A DNA stretch of 64,000 bases from Amniculibacterium aquaticum (lineage in GTDB: Bacteria > Bacteroidota > Bacteroidia > Flavobacteriales > Weeksellaceae). Shown piece by piece: positions 17,204 to 27,037 of the stretch; position 1 is the stretch's first letter; each line of letters starts with the position of its first letter. The stretch is taken from the NCBI RefSeq assembly GCF_003852705.1, contig NZ_REFA01000002.1, positions 62,001 through 126,000 of the forward strand, read 5' to 3'. A program made the translations under genes and the position numbers. Below the pieces are notes generated by a model that saw only the letters and a program-made list of their open reading frames with translations, did no database searches and was not told where the DNA came from.

Positions 17204-19345
17204 ATGAAAATTAATAAAATCTCTTTGTTAATGATGGTTTGGGGCGGATTTGCCTTTGCACAGAACCAAAAATACACCATGGCCGAAGCGGTGAACGGAC
17301 TGAGATCCAACTTGGCCGTTAAAAATATCGCTCAACCTTCTTGGATTCCCGGGAAAAATACTTGGGTAAAAGCCGATAAAAACGCCTACATCTACACCGA
17401 AATGGCAACGAAAAAGTCGGATACATTGGTTTCACTTCACCAAATCAATAAGAATTTTACCAAAGAAAAAGCACTGAAAAGAATGCCTTTCGTGACATTC
17501 CTTTCCGACAATTCGGGGTATTACAAAACCGACTCTACCTATACCAAATTGGATAAGGTAAACGGCGAATGGAAAGTGAAAACCTGGATGGTAATTCCTG
17601 CAAAGGCTGAAAACATCACTGTTTTAGAAGATGTAAATACGGTGGTTTATACTTTAGGCAACAACCTTTACGCCAACCAAAACGGAAAAGCCATCGCGAT
17701 AACCCAGGATAAAAACGAAAACATCCTGAACGGACAAGCGGTACACAGAAATGAATTCGGGATTGATAAAGGAATTTTTGTTTCTCCAGATCATAAAAAA
17801 ATTGCTTTCTACAGAATGGATCAAAGCATGGTTGCCGATTATCCCATCATCGATTGGTCTGTGGTTCCGGCGGTGAATCACAACATCAAATATCCCATGG
17901 CGGGAAGAGCTTCTCACCAAGTTACGCTGGGAGTTTATGACCTTGAAACCGGAAAAACACAGTTTATAAAAACCGAGGGCGACAAAGAACAATATCTGAC
18001 TTCCATTGCGTGGACTCCGGATAATAAGTCTGTATTCATCGGGATTTTGAACCGTGATCAGAACAATTTGGATATGAATTTGTACGATGCGGCATCTGGA
18101 AATTTGGTGAAAAATCTTTTCAACGAAAAGCATCCGAAATATGTTCATCCTACGACTTCCATGATTGCCGTACCTGGATCTTCTGATGATTTTATTTATC
18201 AATCGGAAAAGTCAGGCTTTAATCATTTGTACCAATTCAACCTGAAAAAAGGTTTGAAAAAACAAATCACCACGGGAAACTGGGCAGTAACTTCTGTGTT
18301 GGGCATAGACCCGAAAACCAAAGATATTTTCTTTGTTGCTACCAAAGAATCGCCATTGGAAAAACACCTGTACAAGGTGGGTTACAGCAATTCTAAAATC
18401 ACTCGCTTGGATAAAGAAGCCGGAATGCACAACGGAATTTTGAGTTCAAACTTCGAATACCTCTACGATTCTTTTGCCAATGCCGATACACCGAGAAAGG
18501 TGGACATTATTAATGTTAAATCTCTGGCATCAGAAAATGTCTTGAAGGCTGAAAATCCTTTAACAAAATACGCACAGGCTGAGGTGAAAAATGTTTCGTT
18601 GAAAGCCGATGACGGAACGCCGTTGTACGGAAAATTAATTTTGCCAAAAGATTTTGATCCTTCAAAAAAATATCCGGTTATCGTTTATCTTTACAACGGT
18701 CCGAATGTGCAAATTGTGACCAATTCTTTCCCGGCTTCTGGAAATCTTTGGTACGATTACATGACGCAAAACGGATACATCGTGTTCACCATGGACGGTA
18801 GAGGTTCTTTCAACCGCGGTCTGAATTTCGAAAATGCCACTTTCGGAAAATTAGGAACGGTAGAAATGGAAGACCAACTGAAAGGTGTCGATTATCTGAA
18901 ATCTCTTCCGTATGTAGATGCCAATAGAATGGGCGTTCACGGATGGAGCTTCGGCGGATTTATGACCACCAGTCTTATGCTTCGTCACCCGGATGTTTTC
19001 AAAGTAGGTATTGCAGGTGGACCGGTAATTGACTGGAGTATGTACGAAATTATGTACACCGAAAGATACATGGATACACCAAAACAAAATCCTGAGGGGT
19101 ATAAAAACGCCAATCTATTGGACAAAGTACAAAACCTAAAAGGAAAACTTTTGATGATACACGGTGCACAGGACGATGTTGTTGTATGGCAACATTCTGT
19201 AGATTTTGTAAAATCTGCTGTGGACAAAGGCGTGCAAATCGACTACTTTATGTACCCGGGTCATCCGCACAATGTCATTGGCAAAGACCGCGTGCATCTG
19301 ATGCAAAAAGTGACCGATTATTTTGATCTTTATCTGAAAAAATAA
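17204..19345 (+). CDS. dipeptidyl peptidase IV (S9 family)
   Basis: A secreted or periplasmic serine peptidase removing N-terminal dipeptides, usually Xaa-Pro. 713 aa: signal peptide (residues 1-19, ending FAFA), the DPP4 N-terminal beta-propeller (~90-440, with RMDQSMVADYPIIDW) and the C-terminal alpha/beta-hydrolase. The catalytic triad reads Ser582 in HGWSFGG, Asp657 in HGAQDDV and His689 in GHPHNV. Size and domains are complete. It ends at a terminator whose 50-bp sequence is repeated exactly at 29991, on the other side of the CRISPR locus. Confidence 0.95.
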   Translation: MKINKISLLMMVWGGFAFAQNQKYTMAEAVNGLRSNLAVKNIAQPSWIPGKNTWVKADKNAYIYTEMATKKSDTLVSLHQINKNFTKEKALKRMPFVTFLSDNSGYYKTDSTYTKLDKVNGEWKVKTWMVIPAKAENITVLEDVNTVVYTLGNNLYANQNGKAIAITQDKNENILNGQAVHRNEFGIDKGIFVSPDHKKIAFYRMDQSMVADYPIIDWSVVPAVNHNIKYPMAGRASHQVTLGVYDLETGKTQFIKTEGDKEQYLTSIAWTPDNKSVFIGILNRDQNNLDMNLYDAASGNLVKNLFNEKHPKYVHPTTSMIAVPGSSDDFIYQSEKSGFNHLYQFNLKKGLKKQITTGNWAVTSVLGIDPKTKDIFFVATKESPLEKHLYKVGYSNSKITRLDKEAGMHNGILSSNFEYLYDSFANADTPRKVDIINVKSLASENVLKAENPLTKYAQAEVKNVSLKADDGTPLYGKLILPKDFDPSKKYPVIVYLYNGPNVQIVTNSFPASGNLWYDYMTQNGYIVFTMDGRGSFNRGLNFENATFGKLGTVEMEDQLKGVDYLKSLPYVDANRMGVHGWSFGGFMTTSLMLRHPDVFKVGIAGGPVIDWSMYEIMYTERYMDTPKQNPEGYKNANLLDKVQNLKGKLLMIHGAQDDVVVWQHSVDFVKSAVDKGVQIDYFMYPGHPHNVIGKDRVHLMQKVTDYFDLYLKK

Positions 19346-19353
19346 GAATTCCT

Positions 19354-19403
19354 AAATACTAAAAAACTCCCTCAAAGTCTGTGCTTTGGGGGAGTTTTGT
19401 TGT
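19354..19403. terminator. bidirectional terminator, left copy of a 50-bp direct repeat
   Basis: Stem 19363-19377 with 19384-19398 (15 bp, one G-T pair) with an A-run before and a T-run after. All 50 bases recur at 29991-30040. The two copies bracket the whole CRISPR-Cas locus. Confidence 0.95.
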
Positions 19404-19405
19404 AT

Positions 19406-19465
19406 AAAAAATGCCCCGAAGATAGTCGAGGCTCTAAATGTTTTAGTTCACGAATTTATAATTGT
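19406..19465 (-). ncRNA. tracrRNA-tail paralogue 1 (no anti-repeat)
   Basis: 39 bases (19406-19444) are identical to the tail of the tracrRNA at 19611-19649, including the GCCTCGA/TCGGGGC terminator hairpin and T-run on the minus strand. Upstream on the minus strand is GTGAACTAAAACATTT instead of an anti-repeat. It shares GAACAC...GTGA(A/G)CTAAAACATT with the second paralogue. I see no consensus promoter. Confidence 0.6.
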
Positions 19466-19524
19466 TAATTTGTGTTCCTTAAATTGAAGATTCGACGAAG
19501 TCAAACATTCAAGATATGATTAAA

Positions 19525-19600
19525 CAAAAAAAGACGAGTTGCCCCGTCTTGAATGTTTTAGCTCACATACTTGTTTATTTTTAAATGGTGTTCGTGAAAC
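19525..19600 (-). ncRNA. tracrRNA-tail paralogue 2 (no anti-repeat)
   Basis: The minus strand reads GAACACC..., GTGAGCTAAAACATTC, then a different hairpin AAGACGGG-GCAA-CTCGTCTT and a T-run. It shares body and layout with paralogue 1 and the AAAACATT motif with the tracrRNA, but lacks pairing to the CRISPR repeat. Confidence 0.5.
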
Positions 19601-19607
19601 ATTTAGC

Positions 19608-19690
19608 AAAAAAAAATGCCCCGAAGATAGTCGAGGCTCTAAATGTTTTCACAACGGAATAATCCTTATTGTGAATTGCTTTCAATATGA
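19608..19690 (-). ncRNA. tracrRNA
   Basis: The minus strand starts with the anti-repeat TTGAAAGCAATTCACAA (19685 to 19669), complementary to the 5' part of the crRNA repeat. ATAAGGATTATTCCG, a TTGTGAAAACATTTAGA linker and a 7-bp terminal hairpin (GCCTCGA/TCGGGGC) with at least eight T follow. Length is about 80 nt. The layout matches known tracrRNAs (anti-repeat, AAGGnnnnnCCG nexus-like hairpin, terminator). A perfect -7 box lies just upstream. It fixes crRNA transcription to the minus strand. Confidence 0.9.
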
Positions 19691-19698
19691 CAAATGTA
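19691..19698 (-). promoter_or_regulatory. tracrRNA -7 box
   Basis: TACATTTG on the minus strand matches TAnnTTTG and ends about 6 nt before the anti-repeat. The usual -33 position is occupied by the palindrome at 19710-19743. Confidence 0.7.
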
Positions 19699-19709
19699 AT
19701 ATTTTTATT

Positions 19710-19743
19710 TTATACTTTTTACGGTTAACCGTAAAAAAGTATA
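19710..19743. promoter_or_regulatory. palindromic operator-like site between tracrRNA and cas9
   Basis: TATACTTTTTACGGTT is followed by its near-exact complement (one extra A), so the arms meet at GGTTAACC. The site lies between the divergent tracrRNA start and the likely cas9 -7 region (TATTTTTA at 19756). Dual control by a repressor is inferred from position. Confidence 0.5.
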
Positions 19744-19786
19744 AAAATTATTGTCTATTTTTAAAAAAAAATAAAAACATTTGATA

Positions 19787-22700
19787 ATGGCAAAAAAAAT
19801 ACTCGGATTAGACTTAGGAACAAATAGTATTGGGTGGGCGTACGTAACCGAAGGAGAAACACAAAATGAATCAGAAATAAAGCAGATAGGTGTTCGTGTT
19901 AATCCATTAACAGTTGATGAGCAAACAAACTTTGAAAAAGGTAAGTCAATTACAACCAATGCAGATAGAACGCTAAAACGCGGAGCAAGAAGGAATTTAG
20001 ACCGTTATCAATTGCGTAGAGAAAATTTGTTAGAAGTACTAACCAAAGCAAATATTATTAATGCAACTGCCAAATTATGTGAAGATGGCAAACAAACCAC
20101 TTTTCAAACTTGGGAATTGAGAGCGAAAGCAGCTTCAGAAAAAATTGAACTCAATGAATTTGCACGAGTACTTTTGGCTATCAATAAAAAACGTGGTTAT
20201 AAAAGTAGTCGTAAAGCAAAGAACAGTGAAGAAGGTCAAGCCATTGATGGAATGGGAGTAGCAAAAAAACTATATGAAGAAAATCTTACTCCTGGACAGT
20301 TGGTATATCAAAATTATGAAAAAGGAATTAAAACTATTCCCGATTTTTATCGCTCCGATTTGCAAAGTGAATTTGACAAGGTTTGGAACTTTCAAAAACA
20401 ATTTCATCCTGAAATTCTAACAGACGAATTTTACAAAGAATTGCAAGGCAAAGGTCAAAAAGCAACTTCTGCATTGTTTTGGACAAAATACCAATTCAAT
20501 ACCGCTGACATAAAAGATTTCGAGGATAGTTTTAAAAATCAATTCGCAGCAAAATTTGATACTAGAACCTTAAAGAAAATTCAAGCTTACCAATGGCGAA
20601 GTGAGGCAGTAAGTACGCAATTAGAGAAAGAACAAATGGCTTATGTGCTTACTGAAATAAACAATAATCTCAACAATTCAAGTGGTTACTTGGGTGCTAT
20701 TTCAGACCGAAGTAAAGAATTATTTTTCAATCAAGAAACGGTTGGACAAAATCAATTCAATCAGTTGCTGAAAAACAGACATACAGCTCTTAAAAACCAA
20801 GTTTTTTACCGACAAGATTATTTAGATGAGTTTGAAAAGATATGGACTACACAAGCAAAATATCATGCTCAACTCACTGATAAACTAAAAGAAGAAATTC
20901 GGGATATTGTTATTTTCTATCAACGCAAGCTTAAATCACAAAAAGGTTTAATCAGTTTTTGTGAATTTGAAAGCAAAGAAATCGAGAAAGATGGTAAAAA
21001 GAAAACGGTTGGAATGCGTGTGGCTCCGAAATCTTCGCCTTTGTTTCAGGAGTTTAAGATTTGGCAAATTCTACATAATGTTTTAGTGAAAAAAGCAGGA
21101 AGTAAAAAGAGAAGCGTTAAAAAAGAAAATCAACCCTCCTTATTTGAAGAAGAAAAAGAAATTTTTGAATTAGACTTAGCTGCTAAAAATCAAGTTTTTG
21201 AAGAACTAAACATTAAAGGAGGTTTAAAAGCCAATCAAATTATTGAAATTTTAGGCTATAAACCTAAAGATTGGGAAATGAACTACGCCCAATTAGAAGG
21301 GAATCGTACCAATCAAGCTTTATACAATGCTTATCTTAAAATTTTAGAAAGAGAAGGTTACAATGAAGATTTATTAAAGTTATCTGATAAAGATGAAATC
21401 AATGTCAATGAGCTAAAAACACCGGCTTCTGAAATAAAAGCAATGGTAAAAGCCATTTTTGAAGTATTGGAAATTAATACAGAAATTTTAGAGTTTAATG
21501 CAGAATTGGATGGTAAAGATTTTGAAAACCAAGCCTCTTATCAATTTTGGCATTTACTTTATTCTGCAGAAGATGATACCAAAAAATACAGCCAAGAAGA
21601 TGTTTTACTTTACGGAAACGATAATATCGGACTAAAAAAACAGCTCTGTTCTAAATTTGGTTTCAAGCCAGACCACGCGAAAATATTGGCTAATGTGGTA
21701 TTTCAAGATGATTATGGAAGCCTTTCTACCAAAGCCATGCGAAAGATTTATCCGTATATCAAAGAAAATAAATACAGCGAAGCGTGTGCTTATGTTTCTA
21801 CTGATTATAGTAAATTATCCCAAAGAGAGGATGATATTTACGATAAATTAGCCAAGAACTATCGTCACTCAAAATGGGTTGATAAAACTGAAAATGAAAC
21901 CAGAGCATTAAAATCCAAATTGGATTTATTGCCTAAAAACAGCTTGCGTAATCCGGTAGTAGAAAAAATTCTCAATCAAATGGCAAATGTGGTAAACACC
22001 TTGATTGACAAAGAGAATGATCAATTAAAATCGGAAGGCAAAGAACCTAATTTCCAGTTTGATGAAATACGAATTGAATTGGCTCGTGAATTAAAGAAAA
22101 ATGCTGCCGAAAGAGCTGAAATGACGACCAATATCAATACGGCAAAAACAGCTCACGAGAAAATAGTTAAACTTTTACAAGCAGAATTTGGATTAAAAAA
22201 TCCAACTCGGAATGATATTGTTCGCTATAAATTGTATGAAGAATTAAAAAACAACGGCTACAAAGATTTATACACCGATACTTACATCCCAAGGGAAATT
22301 TTGTTTAGTAAACAGGTGGACATTGAACACATTATTCCACAATCTCGTTTATTTGATGATAGTTTCTCTAATAAAACCGTAGTATATCGAAAAGATAATT
22401 TGGATAAAGGAAATCAAACTGCTATTGAATACATTGAAAATAAATTTGGTGAAACTGGATTAATTTCTTTCCAAGAAAGAATTGAAGCTCTTCATAAGAT
22501 GTGGAACAAAAACAATCCTGAAAATGGTATTACAAAAGCAAAATATCAAAAATTACTAAAACGTTCTTCTGAAATTGGCGAAGGATTTATTGAGCGAGAT
22601 TTGCGAGATAGCCAATACATTGCAAAAAAAGCAAAAGAAATGTTGTTTGGTATTACCCGTTCTGTGGTTTCTACTTCGGGACAAATTACAGATAGGCTGC

Positions 22701-24241
22701 GAGAAGATTGGGATTTGGTAAATATTATGAAAGAACTCAACTTGCCAAAATACCGAGCATTAGGCTTGACCGAAATGGAAGAACGAAAATATGGGCAAAA
22801 GGTTGAAGTGATTAAAGATTGGACCAAGCGAAATGACCACCGCCATCACGCAATGGATGCTTTGACTATTGCTTTTACCAAAAGAAGTTTTATCCAATAT
22901 TTGAATAACTTGAATGCCCGAAGAAATGAGAAATCGGATGATACGATTAGTAATTCTAAAGGTAGAACCAGTATGGATACGTCTAACCTAAAATTATCAA
23001 CTCGTGATGTTTTAGGTATTGAAGAGAAAGAAACAATTATTAGAACTGATGACCAAGGCAATAAAAAACGAGTATTCAAAGAACCGATTACCAATTTCCG
23101 CCAAGTAGCCAAAGAGCATTTGGAAAATGTAATTGTATCCCACAAAGCTAAAAATAAAGTAGTTACAAAAAACAAGAATAAAGTAAGAGGTTCAAATAAA
23201 GTGCAAGAAGCATTAACTCCTCGAGGGCAATTACACAAAGAAACCGTTTATGGCAAATACCAGTATTACGTACAAAAAGAAGAAAAAGTAGGTGCTAAAT
23301 TTGATAAAGAAACCATTGATAAAGTAGGTAATCCTTTATACAAAAAACTTCTATTGCAACGCTTAGAAGAATACGGCAACGATTCTAAAAAAGCATTTAC
23401 AGGAAAAAATACCCTAGAGAAAAATCCAATTTACTTAAATGTAGAAAAAACAGAAGTGCTGCCTGAAAAAGTAAAATTGGTTTGGTTGGAAGAGGATTAT
23501 TCTATTCGTAAAGATGTAACACCAGATTTGAAAATTGACAAAGTAATTGACAAGGGTGTGAGAACAGTTTTGGAAAATCGTTTGAAAGAATTTGGAGGAG
23601 ATGCAAAAAAAGCCTTCTCTGATTTAGATAAAAATCCTATTTGGCTCAACAAAGAAAAAGGAATTGCTATTAAAAGAGTTACCATAAGCGGTGTAAGTAA
23701 TGCCGAAGCTTTGCATTACAAAAAAGACCATTTTGGAAAACCAATTTTAGATGCAAATGGCAATAAAATTGCGGTTGATTATGTACAAACCGGCAATAAC
23801 CACCATGTGGCGGTGTACAGAGATGAAAAAGGAAATTTACAGGAAAGAGTTGTATCTTTGTTTGAAGCAGTGGCTCGAGTGAATTTAGGATTACCCATTA
23901 TTGATAAAACCTACAAACAAAGTGAAGGTTGGCAGTTTTTATTTACCATGAAACAAAATGAACTCTTTGTTTTCCCCAATGAAAAAACTGGTTTTAATCC
24001 TGCAGATATAGATTTATTAGATCCTAAAAACAAAAAGCTGATTAGCCCAAATTTATTTAGGGTGCAGAAAATTGCAAATAAAAATTATTTCTTTAGACAT
24101 CATTTAGAGACTACTGTAGATACTAACCCAGCATTAAAAGATGTAACATATAAGCCTCAGTTAGGATTAAATGCTATTGAAGGAATAATCAAAGTTCGCA
24201 CCAATCATTTGGGAGATATTATTGGGGTGGGAGAGTATTAA
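19787..24241 (+). CDS. cas9: CRISPR-associated endonuclease Cas9 (type II-C)
   Basis: The RNA-guided DNA endonuclease of the locus. 1,484 aa from the ATG at 19787, among the long Cas9s found in Bacteroidota; classical II-C enzymes are nearer 1,000-1,100. RuvC-I begins KKILGLDLGTNSIGWAY with Asp9. The arginine-rich bridge helix is DRTLKRGARRNLDRYQLRR (~65-83). RuvC-II is EIRIELARELKK with Glu764. The HNH domain is VDIEHIIPQSRLFDDSFSNK with catalytic His848. RuvC-III is DHRHHAMDALTIA with His1021 and Asp1024. All catalytic residues are present and the frame is unbroken, so it should be active. Confidence 0.98.
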   Translation: MAKKILGLDLGTNSIGWAYVTEGETQNESEIKQIGVRVNPLTVDEQTNFEKGKSITTNADRTLKRGARRNLDRYQLRRENLLEVLTKANIINATAKLCEDGKQTTFQTWELRAKAASEKIELNEFARVLLAINKKRGYKSSRKAKNSEEGQAIDGMGVAKKLYEENLTPGQLVYQNYEKGIKTIPDFYRSDLQSEFDKVWNFQKQFHPEILTDEFYKELQGKGQKATSALFWTKYQFNTADIKDFEDSFKNQFAAKFDTRTLKKIQAYQWRSEAVSTQLEKEQMAYVLTEINNNLNNSSGYLGAISDRSKELFFNQETVGQNQFNQLLKNRHTALKNQVFYRQDYLDEFEKIWTTQAKYHAQLTDKLKEEIRDIVIFYQRKLKSQKGLISFCEFESKEIEKDGKKKTVGMRVAPKSSPLFQEFKIWQILHNVLVKKAGSKKRSVKKENQPSLFEEEKEIFELDLAAKNQVFEELNIKGGLKANQIIEILGYKPKDWEMNYAQLEGNRTNQALYNAYLKILEREGYNEDLLKLSDKDEINVNELKTPASEIKAMVKAIFEVLEINTEILEFNAELDGKDFENQASYQFWHLLYSAEDDTKKYSQEDVLLYGNDNIGLKKQLCSKFGFKPDHAKILANVVFQDDYGSLSTKAMRKIYPYIKENKYSEACAYVSTDYSKLSQREDDIYDKLAKNYRHSKWVDKTENETRALKSKLDLLPKNSLRNPVVEKILNQMANVVNTLIDKENDQLKSEGKEPNFQFDEIRIELARELKKNAAERAEMTTNINTAKTAHEKIVKLLQAEFGLKNPTRNDIVRYKLYEELKNNGYKDLYTDTYIPREILFSKQVDIEHIIPQSRLFDDSFSNKTVVYRKDNLDKGNQTAIEYIENKFGETGLISFQERIEALHKMWNKNNPENGITKAKYQKLLKRSSEIGEGFIERDLRDSQYIAKKAKEMLFGITRSVVSTSGQITDRLREDWDLVNIMKELNLPKYRALGLTEMEERKYGQKVEVIKDWTKRNDHRHHAMDALTIAFTKRSFIQYLNNLNARRNEKSDDTISNSKGRTSMDTSNLKLSTRDVLGIEEKETIIRTDDQGNKKRVFKEPITNFRQVAKEHLENVIVSHKAKNKVVTKNKNKVRGSNKVQEALTPRGQLHKETVYGKYQYYVQKEEKVGAKFDKETIDKVGNPLYKKLLLQRLEEYGNDSKKAFTGKNTLEKNPIYLNVEKTEVLPEKVKLVWLEEDYSIRKDVTPDLKIDKVIDKGVRTVLENRLKEFGGDAKKAFSDLDKNPIWLNKEKGIAIKRVTISGVSNAEALHYKKDHFGKPILDANGNKIAVDYVQTGNNHHVAVYRDEKGNLQERVVSLFEAVARVNLGLPIIDKTYKQSEGWQFLFTMKQNELFVFPNEKTGFNPADIDLLDPKNKKLISPNLFRVQKIANKNYFFRHHLETTVDTNPALKDVTYKPQLGLNAIEGIIKVRTNHLGDIIGVGEY

Positions 24242-24308
24242 TTATTAGAGTAAAATAAGAAAAGTAAAAAAACAGTAACTTTAAAACTAAAGAAAAATAG
24301 ATAAAACC

Positions 24309-24908
24309 ATGTCACACAAACTAAAAATTACGCTACAACACAGCGAACCTAAAATTACCAGAACAGTAATTATTCCTGAAGATTTCAGTTTTCACCAGCT
24401 GCATACCGTTATCCAATGTGTGATGAACTGGGATAATGCCCATCTGTACCAGTTCAATACCGGTGCGGCTTTCAGAAGCGATACCATTGCATTGGAAGAT
24501 GAAGAAGATGAAGAAGATGATTTCGGATTTTCATTTAATTCTTTCAAAAAAATTAATTCCGAGGAAACCAAAGTGTCAGACTATTTCAATAATAACCTTA
24601 AAAAAATGTTATACATTTATGATTTTGGAGATGATTGGCGACATATTATTTCTGTGCAGAAAAAACCTACAGAAGATGTGTTGTTTCCCAAATGCGTGAA
24701 AGGAGCAAATGCTGCCCCGATGGAAGATTGCGGTGGTATTTGGAGACATGAGAATCTTTTGGAAATTTCTCAAAAAAAAAGAAAATCTGCCGAAGAAAAA
24801 GAAATGTTAGCATGGTATGGAATACCTACTGACAAAACTTTTGAAGAGGTTTATCCTTTTGATATTGATACGGTTAATAAAATTTTATTGAAAGTTTTTT
24901 CTTCTTAA
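24309..24908 (+). CDS. pRiA4b ORF-3 family protein inside the cas operon
   Basis: 199 aa with the PRiA4_ORF3-like pattern: KLKITLQHSEPKITRTVIIP at the start, FHQLHTVIQCVMNWDNAHLY (~25-44), an acidic linker (EDEEDEEDDFGF), LYIYDFGDDWRHIISV (~102-117) and FPKCVKGANAAPMEDCGG (~126-143). The biochemical function of this family is not known to me. It lies 67 bp after cas9 and 18 bp before cas1 on the same strand, so it is probably co-transcribed. This is not a standard type II-C component; an accessory role or neutral hitch-hiking are both possible. Confidence 0.85.
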   Translation: MSHKLKITLQHSEPKITRTVIIPEDFSFHQLHTVIQCVMNWDNAHLYQFNTGAAFRSDTIALEDEEDEEDDFGFSFNSFKKINSEETKVSDYFNNNLKKMLYIYDFGDDWRHIISVQKKPTEDVLFPKCVKGANAAPMEDCGGIWRHENLLEISQKKRKSAEEKEMLAWYGIPTDKTFEEVYPFDIDTVNKILLKVFSS

Positions 24909-24926
24909 TATAAATTCCAAAATACC

Positions 24927-26155
<1,229 letters not shown>

Positions 26156-26212
26156 AATCTTAAAAATGATTGTTTTAAAGAGAAACGGAATCAAAATTAT
26201 CCAACTCTTTTC

Positions 26213-26261
26213 TTATCAAGAATTCAGCGAAAAGAAGGAAAGAAGCCAAAGCAATTCATAA
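26213..26261 (+). repeat. half-copy of the repeat-splitting element, downstream of cas2
   Basis: TATCAAGAATTCAGCGAAAAG, a short spacer, then CCAAAGCAATTCATAAG match the right half of the elements at 27573-27662 and 29496-29585, including the CRISPR-repeat-like AAAGCAATTCA end. The left half is missing. Confidence 0.5.
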
Positions 26262-26349
26262 GTGTAGGGAATTTTGTAGTTACATACCTTTTAAGTTAGA
26301 TGTTTTCTTTTCTAATTCATCTTATATTATTTAGGTAATTAAAAAAATG

Positions 26350-26438
26350 TATATTCGTAAAGGGAAAGTGAGAAGGTTCTAATCCAACCAGCACTCAGAC
26401 TTCCTATTAAGGCAGAGAAATAAAACTCTGTCTTTTTT
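26350..26438 (+). ncRNA. small RNA candidate K (promoter, bulged stem, terminator)
   Basis: TATATTCG (26350-26357, one mismatch from TAnnTTTG) is followed by a ~78-nt transcript. It forms a bulged stem (AAGTGAG with CTC-AG-ACTT), a 21-nt apical loop and a 9-bp terminator stem (26409-26417 with 26426-26434) with six T. Its promoter and layout resemble candidates M and R nearby. No coding frame. Confidence 0.55.
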
Positions 26439-26464
26439 ACGAAGTTTAAAAATAGTTATACGAT

Positions 26465-26524
26465 AATGAAATACTGACTATGGCGTCCCTAAACAAGATA
26501 GTCTATGATATATAGCGTATTAAA
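26465..26524 (+). ncRNA. decayed copy (L) of small RNA R
   Basis: About 59 bases match small RNA R (27276-27335, opposite strand) at roughly three quarters of positions without gaps, mostly by transitions. The promoter box is degraded and changes break pairing in both inner stems, so I read it as a relic. Confidence 0.5.
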
Positions 26525-26636
26525 GAAGCTGGCCAAAAGGACAGCTTCTTCTTGTAACCAAGCATTGGAAGAGGAGGATAAGTCCGCCCAATGTCGCTGT
26601 TATTATACAAATATACAAAACTTATTGAGGACCAAA
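26521..26636 (-). ncRNA. small RNA candidate M
   Basis: On the minus strand TTTG (26636-26633), a 17-nt spacer and TATATTTG (26615-26608) form a consensus Bacteroidota promoter. The ~80-nt RNA (26602 to 26521) folds as TAAC/GTTA, an internal loop, CATTGG/CCAATG and a 19-nt apical loop containing TCCTCCTC. It ends in a strong 9-bp hairpin AAGAAGCTG/CAGCTTCTT with a weak T-run. Confidence 0.6.
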
Positions 26637-26800
26637 TAGGTATTATTTGATAGTTGCGAAAATGAAAATAAACCATCAAAGAAGTTCTTCAAACATCATA
26701 TTTTAAAAAAAGAAGCTGATAAAAGATATAAATATAGTTTAGAATTAAACAGCCAGATGAAATTTGGTTAAATATTTTGGATAATAAAACTAAAACATAC

Positions 26801-26998
26801 ATGAAAAACTACGAAAGAGGTGTGTTAAAAATAGTTGTAAATAAAGACAATGTAGCTGAAAGTTTTTATTTTATTGAAAAGAATGATCCATCACTAAACA
26901 ATAAAATTGGCCAAATAAGGGATCTGTTCCAAAACTTGGGGGAAAAAGAATTTTCTTCATTAGTTACTACTTGTCACATAGAAAATAGGATATATTAA
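26801..26998 (+). CDS. small hypothetical ORF
   Basis: 65 aa from ATG (MKNYERGVLKIVVNKDNVAE...). No recognised domain, signal peptide or consensus promoter box. It lies between small-RNA candidates M and R and may be a gene relic. Confidence 0.25.
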   Translation: MKNYERGVLKIVVNKDNVAESFYFIEKNDPSLNNKIGQIRDLFQNLGEKEFSSLVTTCHIENRIY

Positions 26999-27013
26999 TT
27001 AGATGTATAATTC

Positions 27014-27037
27014 AGCCCGCGGTTTAAACCGCGGGCT
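27014..27037. repeat. perfect 24-bp GC-rich palindrome
   Basis: AGCCCGCGGTTT followed by its exact complement. From memory, similar palindromes are dispersed in Bacteroidota intergenic regions, so it is REP-like. Confidence 0.7.

Noticed and set aside
19539-19784. 81-codon plus-strand frame upstream of cas9
   Set aside because: It lies on the tracrRNA and promoter region; the repeats and hairpins explain the sequence better.
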